This document shows, one piece after another, positions 41,395 through 54,121 of a DNA stretch of 64,000 nt. The position numbers were made by a program, and so were the translations under genes. Source of the DNA: Boswellia sacra (lineage: Eukaryota; Streptophyta; Magnoliopsida; Sapindales; Burseraceae); NCBI GenBank assembly GCA_013180625.2, contig SNVD02013575.1, positions 1-64,000 of the forward strand. Reading direction: 5' to 3'. The stretch's first letter is position 1; every line of letters starts with the position of its first letter. The notes beneath the pieces were generated by a model that saw only the letters and a program-made list of their open reading frames with translations, had not been told where the DNA came from and ran no database searches.

Positions 41395-42972
41395 CTAGAG
41401 GTTCTTAATAAATTTTACTTTCAGGCGCTGGCGCACTGCAATGAAGACCCAAATCAAAAGTATTGAAGAAATGATTGTTGCTGTACACCATCGGCAGAAA
41501 CAAAAGGTTTGGCCACACTTACATCCAGAAACCTTGTGAACACATCTATAGCAAAAATGAGCATTGCACCTGCAAATTAAAAGAAAAAAATCTTGTAAAT
41601 TCGCATACATAAGTAACAGTAATCAAATTTAATATTTATGAGGTACGTAGATACTTTTCTGCATATTATAATTTTTTTCTATTTAAAAAGGTAGTTATGT
41701 TGCAAGAAAATATATAAAACCCTTCAAACATCACATGCAAATAAAAAATTAAAAAACTTAAAAAAACACATGAAGAAAACTTCTTTAATTAAAACGCGGA
41801 GATAAATATAGAGCTAATAATCTATTCCACCGACAAAGTAAACCTAAGACCTATCCGGAGACCCATCATACTCTAACAGAATTGTTTCATTTAATTTCCA
41901 AAATAAACTCATCTAAATCTAGTATGTCTAAAAATCTGTTACGTAATAGATTATGAGAACTTGAGAAGCATTCCAGAAGCCAAGCATGCATTTAATAGTA
42001 TATATACAAAACTCTCATGAATAGGTTGTTGCACAGCAGCTGGAGTCACCAGTAGCGAGGTAATGAGTTGATTGAAAATATACTGAATATTTTTACGAAA
42101 AAAAACCAAAAGAGTTTTGATCACACCCGGTTTCTTTCCCAAACATAATTTTTCCTTTGAGTAACTGGCTTTCGCTATGAAGGATTTAAGTTAGAGAATT
42201 TTTTCCAAAAATAGATAAATAAATAAATAAATACAACTGTGAACAATTGTTTTTCTTCATCTACTTCCAGATGCATTAGTCTTTCACTCTTATTTTTCCA
42301 ATTTCACATGATTATTCCGGAGTTATAAAATAATTAATGAGACAAAGAAAAGAGAAATGAAGATCAAAACCTGCATTTCATCTCCTAGCAGCGTGCGCGA
42401 CGCTCAACACGACCACGACCAGGACACCAAGACCAAGAATTCGCCTCCACAAGCTGACCAAATAGAATATCGTTCCTATCCCTCATATGTTCAGCCTCTT
42501 CACATCCATACCGTCCATGCCATTTTAACTTGCACTAGAAACAGAAAAATTGCTTACAATTCGAGCATCTAGTTTTCTTCACAGTTCCACCACACTCATT
42601 CGCCACCAATGCCATGCAAGTCCTATAAGGGCAATAGCTTCTTTCACACTCTAGAACATAACTATCACAGAGAACATCACACCACTTTGAAAAAACACTT
42701 GGTGGGATTATAGGCCAGCATGAGAGAGGATCCAAACGTTGTTCACAGCTAAATTCGGGGCAACATATGTTTGCTACTTGATCTTCAATTTGCACTTCGA
42801 TATATTTGGCTATGCAGTCTAGACAGAAAGGGTGATCACAAGTTTTCTTGATCATGAATTTCTTGTTTGCAGATATGGGTTCAACGCAAATCGCACAAGT
42901 AGAACCTTCCTCTTGCTTCACTTGGCCACTCTCTTGGCGTTCTCTTTGTTTTTACAGTGAGTACTTTCCCAT
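41395..42972 (-). pseudogene. RBR-type E3 ligase pseudogene (copy B)
   Basis: Same two-exon structure as copy A (exon 1 42972-42371, intron 41570-42370, exon 2 41569-41395). Stops: TAA at codon 7 (MGKYSL*), TAG in the IBR (FFCF*CKLKWHG), TAG in RING2 (RC*EMKC). RING2 also loses metal ligands (CPGRGRVERRARC where copy A has CPGCGHCIERHAGC). Exon 2 keeps CRCNAHFCYRC and the hydrophobic tail IISSILLIWVFIAV, and ends with the ancestral C-terminus (RQRLKVKFIKNL) that copy A has lost. Confidence 0.85.
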
Positions 42973-43128
42973 GGAAATCTATAGATTTTGCAATGCGGAA
43001 AATTAATAACAAAAGAAAGCAACTCCACAATATATGTAGTTAGCTGAGTTCACACTTTTAGGATGATGCTAACAACCAATAACATACTTCTTGAGTCAGC
43101 CAGCAATCTTCAAATTAATGCAGCATTA

Positions 43129-44023
43129 TGAGAGTTCTGGAGGTATGCAGTTACAAATAACAACACAGTCAACTGTAATGTAAATCGACACCGGAGGATT
43201 TTTACGTAGTTCGGTTATAAAACCTACGTCCACGGATAGCTATAGAGCTGCAATTCACTATGCCCTTGTTTGTACAATCTTTAGGACCTTTTAAAGTGCT
43301 GACTCACTCTCACACACAGACCTAATCTTTAACAAACAAAATCTTCACAAATATCTTAAATACCAATGACATTGCTCACTTTCTGTCACAGATAACTTAA
43401 TATAATGCTGTTAAGTTATACATAACACCTGATGTCTGACACAGAATTATATAAACACTCAATCCTCAAGTATCCCTAAGTTTCTACTAACTCACTCAGA
43501 CTTTAATCAACAACTCATGTACGATTTTAACTCTCAGACATGAAAACAAAGACTTAATAATTCAAAGCAATAAAGACATTCCTTTGCGTCAAAGCTTTTC
43601 TCTTATGAAGTCATGGAATACTGTGATCAACAACCGAAATCTCTCATGCGCAAAGACTCTCAATTTCTTGCAGCCGACTTTTTCATACATCAATATATAT
43701 TAGGAGGTCTTGATACAATCTTCCTAAAAGTCCTATAAGGATCTCAATCAAGATCGCATTAGGATTAGGATAAAAATAAAATAGGAAATGTTTATAGTTA
43801 ATCTCCTAAAGTAATAAGGACATATTAACTATCTTCCTATTGTGATTAGGATACAAAAAATATTATCATAATCTAGAGAGATATTTATTGTGAATCAAAA
43901 TACTTCCTATAATAATTATCTATAAACAGTAAAATAGGACTCAAAAATACTTTTCTTACTTATATCACAAGTTAAACAAAATTTGAACATGTGCATGTCA
44001 CATGTTTTACATTAACACTAACA
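43129..44023 (-). repeat. 3' LTR of Copia element 3
   Basis: 895 bp; + strand begins TGAGAGTTCTGGAGG and ends AACACTAACA. A purine tract (TGCCAAAAAGAGAGAGAT on the - strand, 44024-44041) abuts it. Confidence 0.9.
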
Positions 44024-44612
44024 ATCTCTCTCTTTTTGGCAACTTGTGATGAAAACACTTAACTGTTTCTAAGAACAACACATGATAAGTTAGATGTCAC
44101 TGAAAGTTATCATGAATCATAAGACTGACAAATATCCCATGCAAAGAAATAATCAGAAAGCTGTTGTGAATCACATAACAGCACACTGTCACGAGATATA
44201 TGACTGAACAAAGTAGTAAGTGAAGTTTCACTAGTACACTCAAAGTCTGCAGAACAAATGAAAATATATATTAAACACCACTACATTCAAAATCATCTAC
44301 AACATTCAGTCAATGTACTAATGCAGATTATCACAATACAGCAAGCCATTCAAGTGCACACAACATATAAAAGATAGGTCATTCTCCCCCTCACTTCTTA
44401 CTGATTCCTTTTGAGAAACAAGTAACACAAAAACAAAATTAGTAACCAGAGAGAATAAGATAACAAAAAATGACAGCAAATTAAAGTAGTTCAGAATAGA
44501 ATAAAAGTAGTTCAGAAATAGAATCTAAAAATAAAAAACCAAAGCCAGCTTCTCAAGTTCTCCCCCTTGATATGATCTTCTCCCCCTTGATTTCAGCACA
44601 AGTGGCCAAAAT

Positions 44613-46457
44613 CTAACCGAGTCTGGGAGACTTTCTGACAGGTGATGAGGTAGAGCTGCCAGGGTGTTTGACAGATTTGCAAGCCACATGTTTAAACCGG
44701 CGCTTAGGGGTAGAGGTTGGCTGATTAGAGGGAACCTGTTCTGGTAGAGCTGTAACTGGTGCTGTTGGTGCAGAAGGAGCTTGTGCTAGAGGAACTTTAG
44801 TTGTATCCAAGGAAGTGGCTGTAACTTCAGCAACTATTCTGTATATCTCCCTCTTTATTCTTTATGCACTTGTTTCAGTGGTTTGAGCAGGCAGTTGGGA
44901 AGATGGAACTGGTTACTCATGTGCTGGCAGAGAGGGTGATGGTGGATGAGGTTCTTCTTCAGCTATTATAGGTTCAGGAATATCTAGGGATTCTTTCTCA
45001 GCAAGTGGTGAGGGCTGTTTCATTCTGGAATATGTTTTTGTTGGTATATTTGAATCAGATTCATCTTGCAATGTGGAAGCTGATTTGTCTGGTTTTTGCT
45101 TCTTCTGATTAGACGATTTCTTCAGCACTTTCAATTTCTTCTTTCCCTTTCTGTTATATCCCTTAACAGAAGCATTGTTTGATTTTTCTTTTGGCTTTTG
45201 TGCTACTGTTCTATCTGTCTTAAAAGCAGGTTGTGCAGCAGGACTTGATGGAGTTGGAGCTTCTTCCTCAGGTTGTGGTTCAGTGGCTTCTGGTATGTCA
45301 TCAGCTGGTGTTTTTGGAATCATAGGTTCAAGTGCCACGGAGTGTGGTGCTGTGGACTGAGGCTGTCCAAGTAACTGAGCTTCCAACACAGATTGCTTAT
45401 GTTTGATGTCTTTTAAATCCTGTAGAATATCTATCAAAGTAGAATTGATCAATTCAAGTTTTTCTTCAACAAATTTCAATTGATTTTTCCTGACTCTTGT
45501 GGGCTTCAGTTCAGGTGTAGTCAAATCAGTTTGATCATGCAATCTTTGAAGGAATCCCTTAATAATGGACCTAGACAAAACTTCGATTTATTCACTAGAG
45601 CTCACAGGAATATTGTTCTGAGCAAGTATGCCTTGTGTCAAATAGGGGAACATAAGCAAGTAGTAATCCGAGTGATAGGAACCAATTTGAATAATTGTTC
45701 GATATGTTAACAGTCCAAAGTTTACTGGTCTATTAGTTCCTAAACAAAAGAGGAGTTTCATTCTATCTTCCAGAATCTAATTTTGATGGGAAGAAGGAAG
45801 CCAATTAAATTGGGCTATTTTGTGTAACACTCGGTATTTCCTCCTAAGATATTTCTAATCAATACCATCTCTGGGATTCCATTCGATATTTGTTCGACTA
45901 GTGACTTCCTTAACTATTTTGGCTATGTTATACTCTTCATCTAGAGAATGCATGCTCCCTATTGGAATGTCCATAAAAGAGTTTATGATATTGGGGGAGA
46001 ATTTCACAAACTTCCCCCGACAGTAGACCTTGTGGTAGTGAAAACTCTTAGGATCATCAATGGTGTTTGAAATATTAGCATAGAATTCCTGAATCAAAGT
46101 TTTAATAAGAGGAAGAAAGTTTGATACCGTTTGAGTCCAGCAATTGGACTCAGTCATCGCACTGACACCATATGAGTTGAAGTCTGAGAGTTTCACAGGC
46201 TTTTCTAACTGAAGCTTCCTCTATGAAGTAATCTTGTCAAATTTTTGTTTGACTGCAGCCGTGAGAAATTTGTTATATTTTGGCTTGGTCTTCTCGTTGA
46301 TCTTCTTCATTGGTTCTTGTTCATCCTCGCTCATGGCTGGATTGACTACTCTCGTTGCCTGTTTGTGTTGCGTAAGAGGCGACTGATTGCTGTTACTTTT
46401 GTCGTGACTAGAGCTGTTTGAAGAAGAAGCACTGGCTGTCGAGTTTGAAGTTGCCAT
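44613..46457 (-). pseudogene. Env-like/extra ORF downstream of pol (element 3)
   Basis: 615 codons in one frame from ATG 46457, interrupted only by stops (46221, 45855, about 45775, about 45590, 44913 and one near 44880), with no frameshift. The N-terminal part is Ser/Asn-rich; then a globular part (SDFNSYGVSAMTESNCW; IQEFYANISNT; FHYHKVYCRGKFVKFSPNII; NSFMDIPIG) typical of the plant transposon-protein domain found in these elements; then a predicted coiled coil (LKFVEEKLELINSTLIDILQ; KQSVLEAQLLG) and a Pro/Glu/Lys-rich tail ending TSSPVRKSPRLG. Function in the lineage is unproven; an envelope-like role is a proposal from the literature on SIRE elements. No transmembrane segment is obvious here. 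Confidence 0.75.
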
Positions 46458-47255
46458 AGCTAGGGTTTCTAAACTGCAAAAAGTTTTTCAGAACAGAAAC
46501 AGAGAGCCAACATGCAGGACAGGGAAGCAACTATGGATAAGGGATTATATGAACAGGAGAAGCCCAGAAACTATTTGTTATATATACTAGGCCGATTTTT
46601 AAGGAATTTTGATTTTCATCAAAAATCAATTAATGTCTTTCTTTTCCAAAAAGAAATTGTTTAATAACTCCCTTCAAACACTTCAATTCAAATTTGCATT
46701 AAATTCAAATAAGGAATACTGATACAATAAGGATTCTCGTCATTGAAACTTCTTCGTCTTAATTCAATAACGCTAACATGGCAAAACTTTGACACATGGA
46801 CACACAAGTGACTTAATTTTTAGGATAAGCACATAGGACATTGTTATGAAAAATGTAACAGAACACAGTTAGCCATATCATAACAATAATATCTGAATTA
46901 TCATATGTCTCATTCTAAGAAAGCATAATTTGAGTGGACAACTTGAGTATGCTTCTTACACACACAAAAGTTAGTCTTAATATAAATTTGCTAAATAATA
47001 CAGTAGCTTTCACACATGTATAGAGGTAGCCCTTTTCCTTTTGAGTGGGTGCTCTCACCATATTTCCTAGATACGATGAAGTTACTCTTAATGGATGGCT
47101 TTCACACATCATATACTGGTAGCCCTCTCTGTATTTTTTATTTTTAAACCAGTATTTAATTATTCACACAATTTTTATATCACAGCTCAAAACATGCTAA
47201 TTTAGAAGGAAACTTATGATACTACTGATATGAATAACATAACAGAATACTATGT
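46458..47255 (-). other. Spacer between pol and the env-like frame of element 3
   Basis: Non-coding AT-rich stretch inside the element. A splice acceptor ahead of the env-like ATG would be expected for subgenomic expression but I cannot identify one. Confidence 0.4.
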
Positions 47256-49737
47256 TCACTCGTATAACTGATAGATACTTAAGGCTTTTCTTAGATTTTC
47301 AAACCTTATTTTGTCCAATGCCTTAGTAAACAAGTCAGCCAATTGTTTGTCTGTGGAGATGTGTTCAATGTGTATCACCTTAGATTCTACTAGTTCCCTT
47401 ATAAAATGGTATCTAATATCAATGTGTTTTGTTCTAGAATGCTGAACAGGATTTTTGGAAATATTTATAGCACTAGTATTATCACAAAACATAGTTATAG
47501 GCTTCTGTTCAATACCACAATCACTCAACATTTACTTCATCCACAATAGTTGTGTACAACAACTCCCTGTTGCTATGTATTCGGCTTCAGCTGGAGATAA
47601 AGAAATAGAATTCTACTTTTTGTTATGCCATGAAGCCATGTTAGTACCAAGATAAAAACAACCTCCTGAAGTAATTTTTCTGTCATCTGCATCACTGAAC
47701 CCTGCAAGACAATCATTTGTATCTTTAGAAAATCATATTCCATAATCACATGTTCCATGAACATACCTGATGATTCTCTTTGCTGCTGCAAGATGTGATT
47801 CTTTGGGATTTGCTTGAAACCTTGCATAAAGTCTTACACTAAAGCTCGAATCCGGTCTGCTTGCTGTGAGGTAAAGTAGGCTGCTAATAATGCTTCTGTA
47901 TAAGCTTGCATCAACTTTTTTCCCTGCATTATCTTTTGAAAGTTATAGATTAGTACTGATAGGAGTTTTCATTGGTTTTGCATTCTCAAGCCCAAATTTC
48001 TTTACAAGATTTTTGGTATATTTTGATTGAGATATAAATATCCCATCATTCATTTGCTTAACCTGCAATCCAAGAAAGAAATTTAATTCTCCTACCATGC
48101 TCATCTCAAATTCTTCCTGCCTCAACTTAACAAACTCATTAATTTTGCTTTTGTTAGTTGATTCGAAAACAATATTATCAACATATATTTGTGCAACAAT
48201 AAAATAGGTTGATGCATATTTGATGAACAAGATCTTATCATTGCTGCCTCTTTTATAACCTCTATTGATTAAAAAATTTGTTAACCTCTCATACCAAGCT
48301 TTAGGAGCTTGTTTCAAACCATATAAAGCTTTGTGTAATTTGTACACAAAATCTAGATGTTTAGTATCTTCAAATCCTTAAGGTTGTTCAACAAAAACTT
48401 CTTCACTAAGATAGCCATATAAAAATACAGTTTTAACATCCATTTGATACAACTTAAAATCAAGCAAACAAGCAATTGCAAGTACTAATCTGATTGACTC
48501 AAGTCTAGCTACAGGTGCAAAGGTCTCATCAAAGTCTATGTCTTCAACTTGCGTGTAACCTTGTGCAACTAGCCTAGCTTTATTTCTTGCTACTTGACCA
48601 CTTTCATCAGTTTTATTTTTGTAAATCCATTTAGTTTCAATGACATTTGTACCTTCTGGTTTAGGAACTAATTCCCATACTTCATTTCTCTTAAACTGAT
48701 TAAGTTCATCTTGCATAGCTTGAATCCACATCTCTTTTTTTAAGGCTTCTTACACATTTTTTTGCTCAACTAAAGAAACATAACATGCAAACCTTACCTG
48801 ATTTCTTACCTTGCTCTGAGTCTTCATCATTCTATCTGGTTTTTCAATGGTAGAACTTGTTGGATGTGCCTTTTGAATCCATATGGGTGGATCTTTTCTA
48901 TCATCATCATTCTGAATTGAATTTTTGTTCAAATCTGAGTTATCAAATGTTACTGATACATCAGGTGTAACATCAGCTGTTTCCTCTTTCATAACAACAA
49001 CTTCCTTTTTATTGCTGTTTGGATCTAATTTTTCTTCATTTTCTATGAAGCTGGTTATGCTTTCCTCTTGTAAGTACTTTACATAATCATCAAGGTCATC
49101 AAATAGTACATTTGTAGATTCCATGACTGCCTCAATTATCAGATTATAGACTCGAAATGCTTTGCTATTTTGTGCATATCCCACAAAGACTCCTTCATCA
49201 CTTCTTCGATCTAATTTTTCTAACAGTTTTCTATCGTTTAAGATGTAACACCTGCAACCAAAGACATGAAAATATTTCAAATTATGTTTTCTTCCTTTCA
49301 AAATTTCATAAGGTGTCTAGTTAGTGCCAGGTCTAAGAGAAACTCTATTTGAAATATAGCAAGCAGTGCTTATTGCTTCAGCCCATAACCTCTTGGTCAA
49401 CTTCTTGCTATTGAGCATCACTCTAGCCATCTCTTGAAGTGTTCTATTCTTCCTCTCTGCAATGCCATTCTGTTCAGGGGTTTGAGGAGCTGAAAATTCA
49501 TGATAACTTCCATGATATATGCAAAAGTCAGCATAGCTAGCATTTTCAAACTCCTTGCCATGATCACTTCTTATTCTCACAATTCTTCCAATGTTCCTAT
49601 TTTGTTAATTTTCAAGTTTAACACAAAGATTCCTAAAAGCATCAAATGTGTCAGATTTTTCTTTAATGAAATCAACCCAAGTATATCTAGAAAAATCATC
49701 CACACAAACAAATATATATCTTAGACCTGTAGTGATT
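47256..49737 (-). pseudogene. Copia pol of element 3: integrase end, RT, RNase H
   Basis: Integrase core from about 49700 (MRIRSDHGKEFENASYADF; PEQNGIAERKNRTLQEMARV), FVGYAQNSKAFRVYN, a variable linker, then RT ([56 protein letters not shown]). The RT catalytic box reads YVDN instead of YVDD, so polymerase activity would be lost. RNase H follows ([34 protein letters not shown]), ending at the stop at 47256. Stops lie near 49317, 48750, 48378, 47943 and 47523. Confidence 0.9.
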
Positions 49738-50771
49738 TGTTTTCTTTCAGGAATCTTTCATCTACAGGTCTTCCCTCAGATGCCAAGGTCTCCGCTATTA
49801 TTCAGGATGGGGATTGGACTTTTCCTGATGGTGGATCGGCCCTTGGACGAATTTGGGACTCTATCAGCTTCCGGCCTATGATGGGGACTCCTGATCGTAT
49901 TGTTTGGAAGGGCCACACCTCTGGAGTTTTCTCCATTGCCTCAGCATAAGAGTTTTTACGGAGTAGACGAGCCATGAATTCATTTCATCATCTTCTTTGG
50001 TTCCCTGGCCATGTTCCAAGACACTATTTTATTCTTTGGCTTGCCTCATTGGGTCGTCTTCGTACTATGGATCGATTACAGCGTCATGGCATGTTATCCT
50101 CTTCGGGCTGTGTTCTCTATGCCTCAGCAAATGAGACTCATGAGCATCTTTTCTTTAGATGTCCTTTCTCGTCTTCTGTATGGGAGGAGATTACAGCTAA
50201 GACTCTCATTGTTTGGCCATCTTCTGATTGGCTCACTCTACTTCATTGGGCTTATCTTCATCTTCAGGGCAGAAAGAATTTTGAGCATATCCTTGCACGT
50301 TTGGTCTTTTCTATCACAGTTTATTTTCTATGGTATGAGAGGAATGATCGTGTATATTAGCAGCGTCGTTGGACTTGTTGTCAGGTGATTGATGAGATTT
50401 TTACCTTAGTTCGCTCTCGGCTTCTAACCTTGGAGGCCAAGTATGTGAGCACTTCTCAACTTCGTGCCATATGGGGTCTTCATCATTAGTTTGTTTTCTT
50501 AGACTTTATTTTGCTAGATTGGGCTAATACGCCCTTTTGTTTTTATTGTTTGAGTGATCTTGACTATGTTGTGGTTGGTTTTGGGCCTATGCGCAATCGT
50601 TTTGTCTGGGGCCTTTGGCTTTTATTCTGTTTATTCGTTTGAAGCCTTTGGGCTTTGTTATTTCCTTTTGGACTTGTGAGTACTAAATACTCTTCTTGGG
50701 GTATGCCCCTCGTATATTGTACTATCTTTTTTCTTTTTATGTAAATAGTAATTTTTTCAAAAAAAAAAAAA
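49738..50771 (+). mobile_element. 5'-truncated LINE (L1-type) with poly-A tail, inserted in element 3 integrase
   Basis: The Copia integrase frame breaks at both ends of this segment and resumes beyond it. The + strand encodes the C-terminal part of a LINE reverse transcriptase: SFRPMMGTPDRIVWKG, then the zf-RVT zinc region (CVLYASANETHEHLFFRCPF; SSSVWEEI; the usual CxxC is CVLY here) and a Trp-rich tail. A stop at 49947-49949 and others show decay. A 3' UTR and an A13 tail at 50759-50771 complete the LINE signature. A target duplication is not clear. Confidence 0.85.
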
Positions 50772-51870
50772 GCTTTCAATTTGCATGGGACTCATAAGAT
50801 CCATGTGAAGCAAATCAAGTATCTTAGAAGTGCTAAAATGTGGATTTGATTTGTATGAACTTCTTATTTGTTTTCCCATTTGACATGGTCCATAAATTTT
50901 ATCAATTTTGTCATCCAGTTTAGGAACTCCTCTTAGAGCACCTAACTTAGTTAATTAGACCAAGTCTTTATAACTTAAGTGTCCTAATTTTTGATGCCAC
51001 AATTCTAAATCCAAAATCCTAGCATGGAATGCAATTTCTACTAGATAACAATTATCCAAAGATCTATTACTTTCTAGAATGCATTCACCAAAATTGTCTA
51101 AGACCATGCATTTGTTTTGTGTGAAGCTAACAATATACTTTTCATCACAAATCTGACTAATGCTTATAAGATTAGCTTTCAAGTCTTCCACTAGAAAGAC
51201 ATTTTTAAAATTGGGTAGGCCTTTGACATTCAAAGTGCCTTTACCAATGATCTTACTTGTTGCTCTATCTCCAAAGGTGACATTTCCATCCCGGCATGCG
51301 TTAAAGTCTGTTAGAAATAATTTATTTTCAGCCATGTGCCTGGAACAACCGCTATCAAAATACCACAAATCATTAGATGCATGATTAAGTGCAGTAAAGG
51401 CAACATGACATACTGTTTTATCTTTCTTAACCCACTGTTGTTTCGATTTTGGTAACAGTTTAAATTGTTTTGATCTTTTATGCAAAAGATTCAATAATTT
51501 AAAGCATCTAGGCCTAATATGTCCTTTTTTACCATAAAAATAACAAGTAGGAATGAATTTCCTTACCTTTTCAGGACTGGATTTGAAAGAACTCGGAGGA
51601 GAGACAAATGTTTCACTGCTCTTGGAATTAGGACTAGACTTTAAAGAGTTAAGTTCAAAATTCTTACCTGATGTTGAAGCTTTCACAAAAACTATTTTTG
51701 ATGAAGATGCAACATTTCCTTCTATGTATCCCAATCCATGTTTGTTAGAGTTGTCTCTTCCATGACTTAAGACCTGATCAAGTTTGGCTGTTCCAATTTT
51801 GAGTTGATTAACACACTTTTTGCTTTCAATCAGTTTTGTTGTGATTTTCTCAATGTGCACTATTTTTCTG
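50772..51870 (-). pseudogene. Element 3 Gag C-terminus, protease and GAG-pre-integrase
   Basis: The 301-codon open stretch 51860-50955 holds a coiled-coil start, HGLGYIEGNVAS, a zinc knuckle with a lost ligand (CYFYGKKGHIRPRC, second Cys to Tyr), the protease core LWYFDSGCSRHM, and the pre-integrase part (LANLISIS-type LKANLISISQICDEKY; LELWHQKLGHLS). It continues past a stop to 50772 (LDLLHMDLMSPMQIES), where the LINE interrupts it. Confidence 0.85.
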
Positions 51871-53200
51871 TCAAAACAGTCTCAAGTTTAGTGATGTGAT
51901 TTTCAGCATAAGCTTTTTAACATTTCAGAACTTCAATCTCCCTTTTCAAGGTGTTGATTTCTTCTTTCTGACTAATCCATTCACCATAGAGTGCATTGTA
52001 TGTTTCTTGCAACTCTTCATAATATTTTGGTCAATCTTCTTCATCTGAATGATCAACAGTGTCTTGATAATCTTTTGTTATGTCTGACATAACAGCCTTT
52101 CCTTTATGTGCTATAGATGCTGTAAATGCAACAAAATTGCTCATACCTTCTTGGTCTTCCGACTTCGATTCTGATTCATCACTCTAGGTTACCGTCAGCC
52201 CTTTGTTTTTCTTCCTGAGATTAGCACATTTAGATTGAATATGCCTGTAATTAGAACATTCATAACACTGAATCTGCCCTTTCTTTTTAGGTTGTTTCGG
52301 TTTCTTTTTGTCATTCTCTTTGATGAATTTTCTGAACTTTTCTTCACTTGAGTTTGATGACTTTCCTTGATTCTTTTTCTTGAAATTCCTTTTCATGAAC
52401 TAGACATAATTTTTTGTTAGAAAAGCAATTTGTTTAGAATCAGTTTCATCAAGCTTATCACTACATTCATCATTAGATTTTTCAGCTTTCATATTAAATG
52501 CAATTTTGTTTCTGAGTACTTTGATTCATTTCAAAGTTTTGGAGAATACCGATCAGTTCATCAACTCTTATTTCATTAGTGTTTTTAACTTCCTCAAAAG
52601 CTGAAATTTTAGGTTGAAATTTGTCTGGGACAAACCAAATTATTTTACTAACAACTTGTGCATCAGTAAAATTTTTGCCAAACATGTATGCTGAGTTTGT
52701 AATGTGACATATCTTAGAGTAAAAATCGAAAATCGATTCATCTTCATGCATCATCAGATTTTAAAATGGAGAATTCAGCCTCATCAGTTTAGATCTTTTA
52801 ACAGATGCAGTACCTTCACATTTTACCTCAAGGACGTCCCATGTTTCTTTGGCCACATTGCATCTAAAAATCTTTTCGAAGTTGTTTAAGTCTATTACAG
52901 CAAAGATTGCATTAAGAGCCTTGGAGTTCCAACTGGATTGTCGGTATTCTTCATCAGACCATTCATCGTCTGGTTTTGGTTCAGCATTACCGAAAGCATT
53001 CAGCTTTGTTGGCGATGTCCATCCCTTAAGTACACTCATCCATGCCCTGTCATCAAGAGGGTTGATATACATCATCATTCTTACCTTCCAATATGGGTAA
53101 TTACTGTCATCGAGAAGAGGTGGTTGCGTTCCAGATCCTCCATTGCAAATAAACTCTATTCTTCCAGATCAACTTGATCGTTTTCTTCACTTATCTATCA
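51871..53200 (-). pseudogene. Copia gag of element 3, broken
   Basis: UBN2-type Gag in pieces: DDEWSDEEYRQSSWNSKALN and EKIFRCNVAKETWDVLEVKC (53078-52761), HEDESIFDFYSKICHITNSA (52754-52494), then a basic region with the zinc knuckle CYECSNYRHIQSKC (52396-52184; Gly of CCHC box replaced) and a Glu-rich coiled coil (EELQETYNALYGEW) to about 51870. Stops separate the pieces. Confidence 0.85.
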
Positions 53201-53207
53201 GTGGACC

Positions 53208-53220
53208 CGTTTTGATACCA
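53208..53220 (-). other. Primer-binding site of element 3
   Basis: TGGTATCAAAACG on the - strand, two bases inside the 5' LTR; a variant of the initiator-Met tRNA site that element 4 also has (TGGTATTAAAGCG). Confidence 0.8.
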
Positions 53221-53222
53221 AG

Positions 53223-54121
53223 TGAGAGTTCTGGAGTTATGCAGTTACAAATAACAACACAGTCAACTGTAATGTAAATCGACACAAGAGGATTTTTACG
53301 TGGTGCAGTTATAAAACCATCATCCACGGACAGCTATAGAGCTCCAATTCTCTATGCTCTTGTTTGTACAATCTTTTGGACATTTTATAGTGCTGACTCA
53401 TTCTCACACACAGACCTAATCTTTGACAAAAAAAATCTTCGCAAATATCTTAAACACTAGTGACACTGCTCAGTCTCTGTCACAGATAACTTAACAGAAT
53501 GCTGTTAAGTTATATATAACACCCGATGTCTGACACAGAATTACATAAACACTCAACCCTCAAGTATCCCTAAGTGTCTACTAACTCACTCAGACTTTAA
53601 TCAACAACTCATGTACGATTTTAACTCTCATACATGAAAACAAAGACTCAATAATTCATAGTAATAAAGACATTACTTTGTGTCAAAGCTTTTCTCTTAT
53701 GAAGTCATGGAATGCCGTGATCAACAACCAAAAATCTCTCATGCGCAAAGACTCTCTCAATTTCCTGCAGCCGACTTTTTCATACATCAATATATATTGA
53801 GAGGTCTTGATACAATCTTCCTAAAAGTCCTGTAAGGATCTCAATCAAGATCACATTAGGATTAGGATAAAGATAAAATAGGAAATGTTTATAGTTAATC
53901 TCCTAAAGTAATAAGGACATATTAACTATCTTCCTATTGTGATTAGGATACAAGAAATATTATCCTAATTTAGGGAGATATTTATTGTGAATCAAAATAT
54001 TGCCTATAATAATTATCTAGAAACAGTAAAATAGGACTCAACAATACTTTTCTTACTTATATCACAAGTTAAAAAAAAATTTGAACATGTGCATGTCACA
54101 TGTTTTACGTTAACACCAACA
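53223..54121 (-). repeat. 5' LTR of Copia element 3
   Basis: 899 bp; partner of 43129-44023. Confidence 0.9.

Larger units (their letters stand above)
43129..54121 (-). mobile_element. Sirevirus/SIRE-like Copia retrotransposon (element 3) with env-like frame
   Basis: LTRs 43129-44023 and 53223-54121, target duplication CATTA exact on both sides (43124-43128; 54122-54126). On the - strand: 5' LTR, primer site, gag, protease, integrase (interrupted by a LINE), RT, RNase H, an extra frame, purine tract, 3' LTR. The extra frame downstream of pol is the feature that points to the SIRE/Maximus lineage. LTR identity is roughly nine in ten by eye, so it is older than element 2. Confidence 0.9.

Noticed and set aside
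50011..50388. Second overlapping frame in the LINE
   Set aside because: Out of frame with the zf-RVT reading; a shadow.
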